64,000 nucleotides of DNA, taken from contig OZ241336.1 of NCBI GenBank assembly GCA_965200115.1, forward strand, positions 3,286,001-3,350,000. Direction: 5' to 3'. The stretch is from JAPOUP01 sp026708635 (GTDB taxonomy: Bacteria; Pseudomonadota; Alphaproteobacteria; Rhodobacterales; Rhodobacteraceae). Positions 44,510 to 53,374 of this stretch are shown in pieces (position 1 is the stretch's first letter; every line of letters begins with the position of its first letter). The position numbers and the translations under genes are program-made. The notes under the pieces were generated by a model, which saw only the letters and a list, made by a program, of their open reading frames with translations, did not search any database and was not told the DNA's origin.

Positions 44510-44885
44510 TAGGCGAGCGGGGAGATATCGTCAAGCACTGGTAAGCCAGATGCGTGATTCTCGCATGGTTCAATTTTCGGGAATTGCCAACAAAGGTTGA
44601 CGAAGCAATTTCGAATCCCGTTGGGCGTCTGTGTGCCGGTGGCCGCGCCCTTCGCCGCTGCGCTGGAGCTCGCGCGAGACCGGGGACGGACCGCGGCCCG
44701 GCTGGCGGGTGATCGCCCCTTTTGAATGCCCGCGCGCAAATCCGGCATCTCTCGGCGTAGTTCAGGTGGCGGTCTCCCAATCCCGTCGCCGGGACCGTCA
44801 CCGCCATCTGGCCGATTCGGGGCCTCATGCTTCGCCTCGGCGAGGATCACATATATCGGATGTTGCGCCTCAACTTGGAACGGGG
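44510..44885 (-). mobile_element. IS30-family remnant B
   Basis: Minus-strand pieces read HLNYAERCRICARAFKRGD, then ASRAAVRPRSRAS and TGTQTPNGIRNC, a scrambled IS30 transposase N-terminus. Its outer end (TGTTGCGCCTCAACTTGGAACGGGG, ending 44885) and the CTGGCCGATTCG motif are shared with remnant A at 26416-26733. The terminus supplies the last codons and stop of bpt. Confidence 0.5.
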
Positions 44886-45709
44886 GAATTGACAGGACTG
44901 GGGGCCGCCGGACTCATGGTTGCCACATGCTCCTCTTCCGGGGCGCTGGAAGCGAATTGCGCGGTGCGTTGGTCTGACGGTCTGCCGACGCTGCCCCAAC
45001 GGCCGTTCCGATACACTTCGATTGAGTTGAACCTTCCCTTGTAGTCCATCTTCTTGCTGCCTGGCACCCAATATCCCAGATAGACGTATTTCAGTCCCGC
45101 CTGCCTGGCTAGGGCGATATGGTCCAGTATAACGTATGTGCCCAGGCTGTTGCGTAGCCGGGCTGGGTCAAAGAAGCTGTAAACCATGCTTAGACCGTCG
45201 TCATGAACATCGGTCAGGCAGACCGCGCTCGGACCGCGACGCCCGTGCCGTCCAGTCGTGACGTATTCAATGATCCGGGTTTCGACCGAGGTATCCTCGA
45301 GCATTGCGGCGAACTCAAATATGTCCATATCCGTCATGCCGCCCTCTGGATGCCGGCAATCGATATAGTCGCGGAAAAGCGCGTACTGTTCTTCGGTCGC
45401 CCAGTGCGGGGCCGTGCGCCGTTTCAGATCCGCATTGCGTTTAATGATACGACGTTGGCTCTTTGAGGGGGCGAAGTCCTCGACCGGAACCCGTACCGAA
45501 AGGCAGGCGGAACATGTCGGGCACGTTGGCCGGTAAAGGAAGTTCTGCGACCTTCGGAAGCCCCGCTTGGAGAGCGTGTTGTTCAATGCTTCCGCGTGAG
45601 TGCCGTGCAGGGAAGTAAACAACTTACGTTCACGCTTTCCTTCGAGATACGGGCAGGGCTGCGGTGTGGTAACGTAGAACGTGGGCGTGAATGGCAGAGA
45701 ATGAAGCAT
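44870..45709 (-). CDS. bpt: Aspartate/glutamate leucyltransferase (N-end rule)
   Basis: 279-aa Bpt/ATE-family enzyme that adds Leu to N-terminal Asp or Glu, marking proteins for ClpS/ClpAP. Motifs: PCPYLEGKRERKLFTSLHG, YRPTCPTCSACLSVRVPV, SMVYSFFDPARLRNSLGTYV and YLGYWVPGSKKMDYKGRF. The start at 45709 (MLHSLPFTPTFYVTTPQPCP) is the family N-terminus; the open frame upstream is not. The C-terminal tail (SPAAPSPVNSPVPS) is low complexity and runs into the terminus of an IS30 relic, so the original end may be lost, but the catalytic part is complete. Confidence 0.92.
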   Translation of the reverse strand: MLHSLPFTPTFYVTTPQPCPYLEGKRERKLFTSLHGTHAEALNNTLSKRGFRRSQNFLYRPTCPTCSACLSVRVPVEDFAPSKSQRRIIKRNADLKRRTAPHWATEEQYALFRDYIDCRHPEGGMTDMDIFEFAAMLEDTSVETRIIEYVTTGRHGRRGPSAVCLTDVHDDGLSMVYSFFDPARLRNSLGTYVILDHIALARQAGLKYVYLGYWVPGSKKMDYKGRFNSIEVYRNGRWGSVGRPSDQRTAQFASSAPEEEHVATMSPAAPSPVNSPVPS

Positions 45710-46077
45710 CGAACCGCGGGATGGATTGGTTGGGTCAATTGCTAGCAGTGCCGGAACAATCTTCCAAGTCCCTGAATCCGGAATATATCTTGACAGCTCA
45801 CGCGTGTCCGCTTTGTTTCCGCGATGACAGGCGACCACGTATCCGGGGCGCGTTCGCTTGAGGGACCATCGATGCGTCGTCCGCGAAAGCCATATGGGTT
45901 CCGTATGGCCGTCCGCCTAAACGTCCGTTACGGAAGCGGGTTTGAACCGGGACCGGTTGGATTGCCGGTCCGGGTCCAACCGGGTGCGTGTGGGTGTCAG
46001 GCGTTTTGTTCGCCGATTGCCGGGCAGGCCGACGGGCACCCGCTCAGGAGACCTTACGGCTGATGTGCCGGGATCCT
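45710..46077. other. Intergenic stretch
   Basis: About 370 bases with short open frames only; no gene, RNA or terminator is evident. Confidence 0.4.
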
Positions 46078-46473
46078 CTAGCTGGCGGGTTTATCGGCCC
46101 GCGTGGCCTTGGCGCGCTCATCCATGAATTGATCGAACTCGATTTTGTCCTTAGCTTCGCGCAATCTCTGGAGAAATGCCTCGAAGGCCACTTGCTCGTC
46201 CTCGAGGCGCCTAAGGGTTTCGGCCTTGTAGGCATCGAATGCGGCGTTACCGGTTTCCTTGAAACGGGTTCCGTACCGGTGCCTGGCATAGCCACGGCCC
46301 CTTGAAAGGCTTTCTTTGGACATGCGTTTGCTCCAGATCATGTAGGCGAGAACGGCAAGGCCAATCGGCCAGTAGATGATGAAACCCACCACCATCAAAG
46401 CAATCCAGGCACCCTTGCCACGCTCGTCGAGCCAGGTTTCGATCTGTGCGGGCCATGTTGCGACTGAACTCAT
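46078..46473 (-). CDS. DUF2852 membrane protein
   Basis: 131 aa. One hydrophobic segment (WIALMVVGFIIYWPIGLAVL) near residues 22-45 is followed by a charged, helical tail (FDAYKAETLRRLEDEQVAFE, FLQRLREAKDKIEFDQFM). This is the layout of DUF2852, a family largely restricted to alphaproteobacteria and of unknown function. Start at 46473 gives MSSVATWPAQIETW; an upstream Met adds 16 residues but has no clear ribosome-binding site, whereas GAGGAG precedes 46473. Confidence 0.8.
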   Translation of the reverse strand: MSSVATWPAQIETWLDERGKGAWIALMVVGFIIYWPIGLAVLAYMIWSKRMSKESLSRGRGYARHRYGTRFKETGNAAFDAYKAETLRRLEDEQVAFEAFLQRLREAKDKIEFDQFMDERAKATRADKPAS

Positions 46474-46716
46474 TCGTGCATCTCCTCGTTTTCGCGCATC
46501 GATAATGTAACTCGCATTCACATTGCCTGACTTGGGTATGTATTCCCGAAGGTCAAGCCCCGATGTTAAGATTTTTTACATTTTTTGGGTTTGCCCGTAA
46601 CGATCGGGAGTTTGTCGCCGTTATGCTCTGGATCGCGCAGCCGTCTCCGACGGACGACGTACGCCCGTCGGATCGGTTCGAAGGTCAAATGGTTGGATCC
46701 GTCAATCCCGTGGCGG

Positions 46717-47187
46717 CTACCGTAAGAAATCCTCGACTTTCGATCCGGTGATTCGCTGAATGTCCCTTGGATCGATGCAAAAAATATGTCGTGGTGTGCC
46801 GCCGGCGGCCCAGACCACGTCAAATTCCAGAAGACGCCTGTCAAGGAAGGTTCGAACCGGTTTGAGATGGCCGATGGGCGCGACTCCACCGATAGAGAAT
46901 CCGGTCTCCGACCGGATCAGGTCCGCATCCGCCTTGACCAAATCCTCACCGAATACCTTGCCCGCCTTTACCGGATCGACCCGGTTTCCGCCCGCGGTTA
47001 GAAAAAGACCGAGTCCACCGCCCCGCTCACCTTTGAAAAGAATGGATTTCATGATCTGGTCCAAGTGGCAACCGGCGGCCTCCGCCGCCTGCGCAGCCGT
47101 ATGCGTGTTGCCCGCCATTTCACGAATGTCGGCCAACAATCCCGCCGCATGGAGCGCGTTTCGGACCCGTTCGACGCTTTTGCTCAT
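46717..47187 (-). CDS. YbaK/EbsC-family aminoacyl-tRNA deacylase
   Basis: 156 aa. YbaK-type editing domain that hydrolyses mischarged tRNA such as Cys-tRNA(Pro). The invariant Lys is in HLDQIMKSILFKG; GGVAPIGHL and RTFLDRRLLEFDVVWAAGG complete the pocket, and the end GTPRHIFCIDPRDIQRITG is typical. Start at 47187 (MSKSVERVRNALHAAGL) is the family N-terminus. Confidence 0.88.
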   Translation of the reverse strand: MSKSVERVRNALHAAGLLADIREMAGNTHTAAQAAEAAGCHLDQIMKSILFKGERGGGLGLFLTAGGNRVDPVKAGKVFGEDLVKADADLIRSETGFSIGGVAPIGHLKPVRTFLDRRLLEFDVVWAAGGTPRHIFCIDPRDIQRITGSKVEDFLR

Positions 47188-47502
47188 AAGGTTTTTCCCA
47201 TCCCGCAATCGATTACAGGCACCTGCCGGAGTGAGCAACCTCCCGGGACTTCCTGGGGCTATCGCGTTTGAGGGCAGAGCCATTGCGTTTCCATTTCCAG
47301 AGGCGTGGAATGGAGAACGGGAATGGCACGAAGAAGCGCTTCCCGCCGTCATTCCGGGCCGTTCGGGGCATTTTCGAGGCTCAACGCGATGTCCCAGGCC
47401 CAAACGCGATAGCTCTGGGAACCTTCTGGCAGGTCATTGCAAATCCGCTGCGACAGGCGATAGTATCGGACGGATTACTGAGTGGACTCCGCGGGAGGTC
47501 AA
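47188..47502. other. Intergenic stretch between ybaK-like gene and small conserved gene
   Basis: About 315 bases between divergent genes. No gene is visible; promoters for both neighbours are expected here but none stands out. Confidence 0.4.
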
Positions 47503-47820
47503 ATGGGTAGCCTGCCTCGGTCGCCTGAACCGCCCTGTGCGCGGCTGGCGCTTGACGAGATCGACAGCAACCAGCTCATCAGGGAAGCCTACCGTATCGA
47601 AGGAATACGGGAGCCGGAATGTCGATCAATATTCCTTGACTGGGTGATCAAGTTGCCTTCCGAGATCGCTTACCGGAAAGCGATTGAGGCGCTACTTGAG
47701 GTTTATGGCAAGGATGCGCCCCCGGATCATCCCATGAGTGAGATTCTACGTGCGGGGCTCGGTGAAACTTCACGTTCAGGGCGTCGCGGCGGACGGGACG
47801 CTCGGGTGGCGAGCCGATAG
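47503..47820 (+). CDS. Conserved hypothetical protein
   Basis: 105 aa. The core NQLIREAYRIEGIREPECRS, IFLDWVIKLPSEIAYRKAIE and LLEVYGKDAPPDHPM has the look of a conserved alphaproteobacterial hypothetical family of all-helical small proteins; the Arg-rich last 20 residues are probably not part of the domain. No function is known. GGAGG lies about 8 bases before the ATG at 47503. Confidence 0.6.
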   Translation: MGSLPRSPEPPCARLALDEIDSNQLIREAYRIEGIREPECRSIFLDWVIKLPSEIAYRKAIEALLEVYGKDAPPDHPMSEILRAGLGETSRSGRRGGRDARVASR

Positions 47821-48173
47821 GGTCGGAGACTTGCCGGAATGACGTCAGAGATGTCACGGGCGGCCCAGAATGAGGTAGGTGTCCTTGTAGCGGGCGTTCC
47901 GCCACGGATCCGGCCCGAAACGCGGAACGGGCGCGGTTGTGGCCCGCGCGCATAGTCGTGGGGATAATGGTCGCGGGCATGGGGAACTGAAGGCCCGTCG
48001 AGCCGTGAATTAGCCGTTCATAAGGGAGGAGTTTGGCGGGGCTACCGGTTTAATGCGCTGAATTACCGACCGTGGCGGGTATCCGGTATGTCGTTCGATC
48101 GTGACAGTAATTCGGATCGCCGATCCGGGTTAGCGGGGCACCGCATGAATTGACGTGGAAGCGCATGTCTCCG
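47821..48173. other. Intergenic stretch before the M48 protease gene
   Basis: About 350 bases between convergent genes; I see no gene and no clear terminator. Confidence 0.4.
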
Positions 48174-48890
48174 TCAACTCTTGCGGCGGTCACCTGTCCA
48201 CTTCGCCGAGAGCGCTTCGATCGCCTCGATCCTGTTCCGGGCGGTCGGATGGCTTAGGAACCAGGCGGGTATGTTACGGGCGCTTGTTCGGCTGAGGTCG
48301 TCGAGTTTTCTCAGCAGGGAAGTCTGGGGTTCTATTCCGATGCCGGTCTTGACCAGAAGTGCGGCTGCATAGGCGTCGGCCTCGAACTCGTCGTTTCGGC
48401 TTAGCTTGGCGGCGAACAGCGAAGTCACGAAATCGGCAAACCGGCCGCTCAGCCAGCGCAGGACAGGAGGGAAGGGAAGGAAACGGCCCAGCGCGATCAT
48501 CAACGTGGCCCGGAACGCGTTCTGACCGGTAAACACAATCATGCGCCGCCGCGAATGTCCGAGGGCCACATGCCCAAGTTCATGCGCGATCACGCTTGCG
48601 AGTTCATCGGAACTCACCTCACCGGTTCGGTATTTCCTGAGGAAACCGCGTGTGATGAATATGCGTCCGTCGGGTGCGGCGAGTCCGTTGACCTGGTCGA
48701 CCTCATAGACATGGACCCGGATTTCCGGGAGCTCCAGCGTCCTGGCCATCCGCCTGACCAGCGGCGTCAGGGCCGGATCCACCAGTTCGGTGGAATTCGC
48801 GTCAAGTTGACGCCCCGTTCTCCATGCGGAAAAGCGGTACATGGCTAGCCCATACAGCAACGCGAGAATGATAGTCGTGGATTGGACCAT
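48174..48890 (-). CDS. M48-family metalloprotease (HtpX-like)
   Basis: 238 aa. An N-terminal hydrophobic helix (TTIILALLYGLAMYRF) anchors the protein. The zinc site is SVIAHELGHVALGHSRRR, with the third ligand Glu in SRNDEFEADAYAAALL; IFITRGFLRKY precedes it as in M48 peptidases. A second hydrophobic stretch follows HELGH. The family degrades misfolded membrane or envelope proteins. It is shorter than HtpX (about 290 aa), resembling the short M48 proteins of alphaproteobacteria. Confidence 0.85.
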   Translation of the reverse strand: MVQSTTIILALLYGLAMYRFSAWRTGRQLDANSTELVDPALTPLVRRMARTLELPEIRVHVYEVDQVNGLAAPDGRIFITRGFLRKYRTGEVSSDELASVIAHELGHVALGHSRRRMIVFTGQNAFRATLMIALGRFLPFPPVLRWLSGRFADFVTSLFAAKLSRNDEFEADAYAAALLVKTGIGIEPQTSLLRKLDDLSRTSARNIPAWFLSHPTARNRIEAIEALSAKWTGDRRKS

Positions 48891-49177
48891 AGCCTGTATA
48901 TGGAATTGAAGATGGCATCAGGCAATGCCTCGCTACGTGATGCGGTCCGGATTGCCGGAGTTCAGACCCGCCCGGCCCCGTTTGTTGGGATAAGACGGGA
49001 TTCGCCCGGCGTGGTTCCCGGTTTGGCAGATCTCCTGAATACGTTGGACGTCCCCGGTCCCGTTCTTGGGAAATTCCGGAATTCGGAATTCCGGCCGCTG
49101 ATGGCTGGCGTCATGATGGAGGGAAAGTCCTTTGTTTGGGGACTGAGTTGAGGGGCGTGCGGTTCAGGGGCCGCACC
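48891..49177. other. Intergenic stretch
   Basis: About 290 bases. A plus-strand frame 48882-49151 exists, but it overlaps the protease start and looks non-coding. Confidence 0.4.
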
Positions 49178-50359
49178 TCATCCTGTTTCCACGTCACCGG
49201 GGCTCCACGTCACGTGGACCTCGGCCGGTCCACGGAACGCCCAGCCGGAGAAATTCACTTCCCCGGCGATGCGTAATCCCGGGAACCGCCTGAACAGCAT
49301 CGGTAAAGCGACATCGGCGACCAGCGACCGGCTCGCCGCCGCCCCGGCGCAGAAATGAGGGCCGGCGCCAAAGGCAAGGCTGGACGAGGTGTCGCGTGTG
49401 ATGTCAAATTTCTCTGGCACCTCAAACACCTCCTCGTCACGGTTTCCGGAACCGAACATGAAAAATACGCGGGAATCAGGTTCGAAATCGATGCCATAGA
49501 CCGTGTCGGGTCGGGCAACCCGCCGGGGAGACATGCCTATCGGCGAAATCCATCGCGCATACTCCTCGAAGGCATCGCGCCAGCTGGCTTTGCCTGACTT
49601 TATCAGCGCCAGCTGCTCGGGATGTGTCAGCAGTGCCCACGCCGTTCCCGCGATCGCGTCGCGCGGTTCGTTCTGGCCTCCGGAAATAGCGAGTTTTATG
49701 TTTGCCCGAACGGATTCCATCGGAAGACCGGCCTCCATCTGGACCGATAGAAGCGATAGATCCGGCCTTCCTCCGACTTCCTGGAGTCTCTCCTGAATTC
49801 GGGCATCGATCATGGCGGTACAGCTTAAGCAGCGGGCCTCGATATCCGGGTCTCCGCCGTAGTTCGCGATTCCATCTATCATGCCCTGACTCACCCGGTC
49901 GATCTCCCGCCAGTCCATATTGCGAAGTCCGGTGATCACCCTCAGCGCGTGGCCCGAAACCGGCATGGCGTAATCGGCAACCAGATCAAAGGCACCCCTA
50001 AACGCGAGTGTTTCAAGCACCTCTTCGGTATGTTTTCGGAACTCGTAAAGCCAATGAGTGCGGACGGTGCGCGGACTGAGCGCCGGAAAGGTAGCCCTGC
50101 GTTCGGCCGCATGGGCGTCTCCGTCCTTCCGCATCATGTTCTCGCCCATAAGGACACTCATCAATCCCCCGGGCTGGTAGCTGGAAAAGGTCTCGGTTCG
50201 CTTTTCCTGTTCGAAAATAGCGTTTCGTTTGGTGAAAAGCGTGGCGCCGAACTGGGGAACGAAGCAGATCGGCGTCTCCGAGCGCATTGTCGCGAGCGTG
50301 GGGTAGGGATCCGCGTGAAAGGAGACGGTTTCGATCTCGACTATCGGGGCCTGAGCCAT
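49178..50359 (-). CDS. Cytochrome P450
   Basis: Heme monooxygenase of 393 aa from MAQAPIVEIETVSFHADPYP; an upstream in-frame start at 50443 would give 421 aa. The heme loop is FGAGPHFCAGAAASR, the K-helix contains FEEYARW, and the I-helix reads LAISGGQNEPRDAIAG. In this I-helix the usual acid-alcohol pair (D/E-T) is replaced by N-E-P, which affects O2 activation and is seen in some bacterial P450 subfamilies. No ferredoxin or reductase gene is adjacent, so the substrate and redox partner are unknown. Confidence 0.88.
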   Translation of the reverse strand: MAQAPIVEIETVSFHADPYPTLATMRSETPICFVPQFGATLFTKRNAIFEQEKRTETFSSYQPGGLMSVLMGENMMRKDGDAHAAERRATFPALSPRTVRTHWLYEFRKHTEEVLETLAFRGAFDLVADYAMPVSGHALRVITGLRNMDWREIDRVSQGMIDGIANYGGDPDIEARCLSCTAMIDARIQERLQEVGGRPDLSLLSVQMEAGLPMESVRANIKLAISGGQNEPRDAIAGTAWALLTHPEQLALIKSGKASWRDAFEEYARWISPIGMSPRRVARPDTVYGIDFEPDSRVFFMFGSGNRDEEVFEVPEKFDITRDTSSSLAFGAGPHFCAGAAASRSLVADVALPMLFRRFPGLRIAGEVNFSGWAFRGPAEVHVTWSPGDVETG

Positions 50360-51018
50360 TGAGTCAACCTGCGATGACGTCCGCATATCCGCCACTTCAC
50401 CTTGCCGAACCCGATCCACGGCCACAAGCCGTGTTTCCGTCATTGCGGCGGGCGATCGCTCGACCGGTTCCCGGAGGCGCTATGCGTCATTGCCTGAGCG
50501 TGAGTTTTTGATCCCGGGGCCCTCCGGAGCGGCCCGAGGGATCCGTTTTCACCTGCCTGGGCCCGTAGTGGCCGGTAAAGTGCTGCGGTCTTTGTGGGGT
50601 GGCTTATCCTGGAAACGAGATCGGTGCCCCTTATCTTGGTTGCATGAACGCTCTGGCGATTCTTTGCTACACGGCAGCACCGCCAATTCATCGCAATCGA
50701 TTTATGTCACGCGGCGCTTCCGATCGCTGTTGGCCAATCCTGCGCTTCGCCCGGACACCCTCGAGGGTGCCAAAACAAAAACGCACGGTGTCATCAAGGC
50801 ACGGTTGACAATCATATCGTGGCGGGATCTTGGGGGGAGGATACCGCCATTCATCCACCAAACGACGTTGATCTTTGTTTCATTCTTCCGATCACAGACT
50901 TTTCCCGTTTCAGCGACCTTACCGGAAACAGGCAGTCACGGTTGCCGAGTCATGTAAAGGACATGCTGGCAACGCCGACGGACCCTTAACAGATCCGGTT
51001 CCGCCCCTATGGGATATC
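50360..51018. other. Non-coding stretch between P450 and a small membrane protein
   Basis: About 660 bases. Plus-strand frames (50490-50957) have no recognisable domain and a composition unlike the neighbouring genes. I see nothing else here. Confidence 0.4.
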
Positions 51019-51282
51019 ATGACCACCGGGAACCCTGATCGTGACATGTCCGAGCGGATCGCCCGCCTTGAGGAGCGTATGATGGCAATGCGACCGGAAA
51101 ACGAGACACTGAGAGCGGACCTTGCCGCAACTCTGGCCGGAATGCGGGCGGATATGGCCCTGCATCGCGAAGACGGCGCCAAGCGGGATGCCGAGGGTGC
51201 CAAGCGCGAGACGCGGCTTGTATTCTACATGGTGGCCATTGTCGGCATCGGTCTCACGATCTTCGGTTTCGTGACCGCCTGA
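51019..51282 (+). CDS. Small coiled-coil protein with C-terminal membrane anchor
   Basis: 87 aa. A charged helix MSERIARLEERMMAM and RADMALHREDGAKRDAEG is followed by a membrane segment LVFYMVAIVGIGLTIFGFVT at the very C-terminus. It resembles the DUF1640/haemolysin XhlA-like layout of coiled coil plus tail anchor, but I cannot assign a family. Start at 51019 chosen by the ATG preceding TTGNPDRDMSER. Confidence 0.55.
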   Translation: MTTGNPDRDMSERIARLEERMMAMRPENETLRADLAATLAGMRADMALHREDGAKRDAEGAKRETRLVFYMVAIVGIGLTIFGFVTA

Positions 51283-51412
51283 TCTCCCTCCGGTCGCAGG
51301 ACACATCGACAAGGGGCAGGGCGATCCTGATTTTGGGGAACAAGGTCAGGATAGGGATTCTTGCCGTGGTGGCTTTCTTCATGCGTAATGGACCTCTCTG
51401 ACGACGCCGGAC

Positions 51413-51655
51413 AGGGATTCGGATGAATCCATTCGCCAACTTATCAGTGGGAGTGCAGCGATTGATGCCGCCGCTGTCAGCGGTGCGCTTGGATTTCTCC
51501 GCGGTGTGCTCCCAGAAGCGGTTGCTTCCGGTGTTGCGGGATACGCCGTTGTGAAGGTCTTTTCCAAATTTGGCGAAGAAGTCTCCGATCGGCTTCTTGG
51601 GTCACGCGAGAGGCAACGAATTCGCGGGGTCCTGGTTTCGTCCGGCAGATGCCGG
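51413..51655 (+). pseudogene. Truncated gene of unknown family
   Basis: A coding-like frame reads DSDESIRQLISGSAAIDAAA, VSGALGFLRGVLPEAVASGV and AGYAVVKVFSKFGEEVSDRL, then ERQRIRGVL, after which similarity-like character stops where the VWA gene begins on the other strand. No in-frame ATG exists at the start; a 12-codon frame from 51388 (MDLSDDAGQGFG) would need a frameshift. It looks like the first part of a longer protein cut off at its 3' end. Confidence 0.35.
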
Positions 51656-51656
51656 T

Positions 51657-52844
51657 TCAGTGACCCAGGGCCTTCATCCCACGCTCGATACCATCTATCG
51701 TCATCGGAACCATACGGTCCGGTCCAAGAATTTCCCGAATCATCTGTATTGACTGTGTGTAGCCCCATGCCCGTTCGGCGACCGGATTGATCCAAAGGAT
51801 CGCCGGCCACTGGTCACGGGCGCGTTCCAGCCAGACCTGGCCCGCCTCCGCGTTCCAGTGTTCGTTGGCCCCGCCGGGAAATGCGATCTCATATGGACTC
51901 ATCGTGGCATCGCCGACGAAAATACATTTGTAATCCTGTCCGAAGGTGCGCAGCACTTCGAGGGTGGGCGTCCGTTCGTGCCAACGTCTGCGGTTATTCT
52001 CCCAGACATTCTCATAGAGACAATTATGGTAGTAGAAATGCCTTAAATGCCTGAATTCCGAATGAGCCGCCGAAAACAGTTCCTCCACCATACGGACATG
52101 GGAGTCCATGGACCCCCCGACATCAAGGAACAGGAGTACCTTAACGGCGTTGCGTCGTTCGGGTCTGGTTCGCACGTCGAGATAACCGCTTTCCGCCGTC
52201 GACCTGATCGTCGCGTTCAGATCCAGCTCGTCGGCGGCTCCATCTCGTACCCAGCGGCGGAGGCGCTTCAGCGCCACCTTTATGTTACGCGTTCCTATCT
52301 CGACAGTGTCGTCCAGATCCTGGAATTCCCGACGATCCCAAACCTTTACGGCCCGCCGATGACGGCTCCCGTTCTGGCCTATCCTTATGCCCTCGGGGTT
52401 GTATCCGTACGCGCCGAAGGGACTGGTACCGGCGGTGCCGATCCATTTGTTCCCACCCTGATGACGTTCCGCCTGCTCCCGCAGACGTTCCCGCAGCGTT
52501 TCGATCAACTTCTCGAAACCGCCAAGAGCCTCGACCTGAGCCCTCTCGGCTTCGCTTAGATGGTTTTCAGCGAGTTTGGCGAGCCATTCCTCGGGAAGGT
52601 CGAACGCCTCGATCAATGCTTTGGCGGGAACATTTTCCAGCCCTTTGAACGTTTCGCTGAACGCTCGGTCGAACCGGTCAAGGTAGCGCTCGTCCTTTAC
52701 CATCGCCGTGCGGGCGAGGAAATAGAACCGCTCCGTTTCATAGGTGACGAGCCCTCTCCCCAAAGCCTCGAGAAACGTAAGATATTCCCGGAGGCTGACA
52801 GGAACTCCACCGTTACGGAGATTCTCGAAGAAAGGAAGAAACAT
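51657..52844 (-). CDS. VWA domain protein (CoxE-like)
   Basis: 395 aa. The N-terminal part (FFENLRNGGVPVSLREYLTF) is typical of CoxE-like partners of MoxR ATPases. The von Willebrand A domain has the metal site KVLLFLDVGGSMDSHVRM (D-x-G-x-S form of MIDAS) and CIFVGDATMSPYEI. With the MoxR ATPase upstream (53375) it probably forms a chaperone pair that inserts a cofactor or remodels a target. The target is not evident in the window. Confidence 0.88.
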   Translation of the reverse strand: MFLPFFENLRNGGVPVSLREYLTFLEALGRGLVTYETERFYFLARTAMVKDERYLDRFDRAFSETFKGLENVPAKALIEAFDLPEEWLAKLAENHLSEAERAQVEALGGFEKLIETLRERLREQAERHQGGNKWIGTAGTSPFGAYGYNPEGIRIGQNGSRHRRAVKVWDRREFQDLDDTVEIGTRNIKVALKRLRRWVRDGAADELDLNATIRSTAESGYLDVRTRPERRNAVKVLLFLDVGGSMDSHVRMVEELFSAAHSEFRHLRHFYYHNCLYENVWENNRRRWHERTPTLEVLRTFGQDYKCIFVGDATMSPYEIAFPGGANEHWNAEAGQVWLERARDQWPAILWINPVAERAWGYTQSIQMIREILGPDRMVPMTIDGIERGMKALGH

Positions 52845-52849
52845 CGGCT

Positions 52850-53020
52850 CTACGGGCTATACGCACGCTCTATGAGAACGGCGGCGAAGATTGCGAGGAC
52901 ACCGAAGGCCATTGCGTAAACGGCAGCGTATTGCGCGATGTCCTTGGCGTTTCCCTCTCTCCGTATCGCCCGGAAACCGCCAACAAGCGCGCCCAGTGCA
53001 ACGGACGCCAGCACGATCAT
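52850..53020 (-). CDS. Small two-helix membrane protein
   Basis: 56 aa, below common length cut-offs. It reads MIVLASVALGALVGGFRAIR, REGNAKDIAQYAAVYAMAFG and VLAIFAAVLIERAYSP: two hydrophobic helices joined by a basic and polar loop. This layout and the AKDIAQYAAVYA core match a small membrane protein common in Rhodobacterales and often mislabelled as an apolipoprotein acyltransferase. It ends 5 bp before the VWA gene start, so the two are probably cotranscribed. Confidence 0.7.
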   Translation of the reverse strand: MIVLASVALGALVGGFRAIRREGNAKDIAQYAAVYAMAFGVLAIFAAVLIERAYSP

Positions 53021-53374
53021 GTCGGCCCTCGGCTATTTCCGGAAGCGCCCCGGCGGGTAAAATGTCCCTCACTGGCGTTAACGTCCCGTCGTGCCGCTGA
53101 GGTACGATATAGGTCGGCTTTCCACTGGGGCGGATCGATGTCTCGCTTGCGAAGGAGTCGATGGCTCATGCATATCGATATGATGCAGCCGCGAACGGAT
53201 CACAAGTAGCGCCGCCCCTTGCCCCTTCGGTCAATTCCTGAGATTTCGTTTTCTGCGGGTGGCCTTGGTTCCCTTTGCGTGGAATGGCATGGTTCCATTC
53301 CTGGCAGGCCGCCCTGTTTTGCGTTACGGAGGGGTGTTGGCGCTGCCCCGTATGTTTCGGCTCGTCTCCGCATA
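53021..53374. other. Intergenic stretch between the MoxR and small membrane protein genes
   Basis: About 350 bases; no gene is visible. It separates moxR from its VWA partner, which are usually adjacent. Confidence 0.4.

Noticed and set aside
50490..50957. 155-codon frame upstream of the coiled-coil membrane protein
   Set aside because: No domain, no supporting start signal, and composition unlike neighbouring genes.
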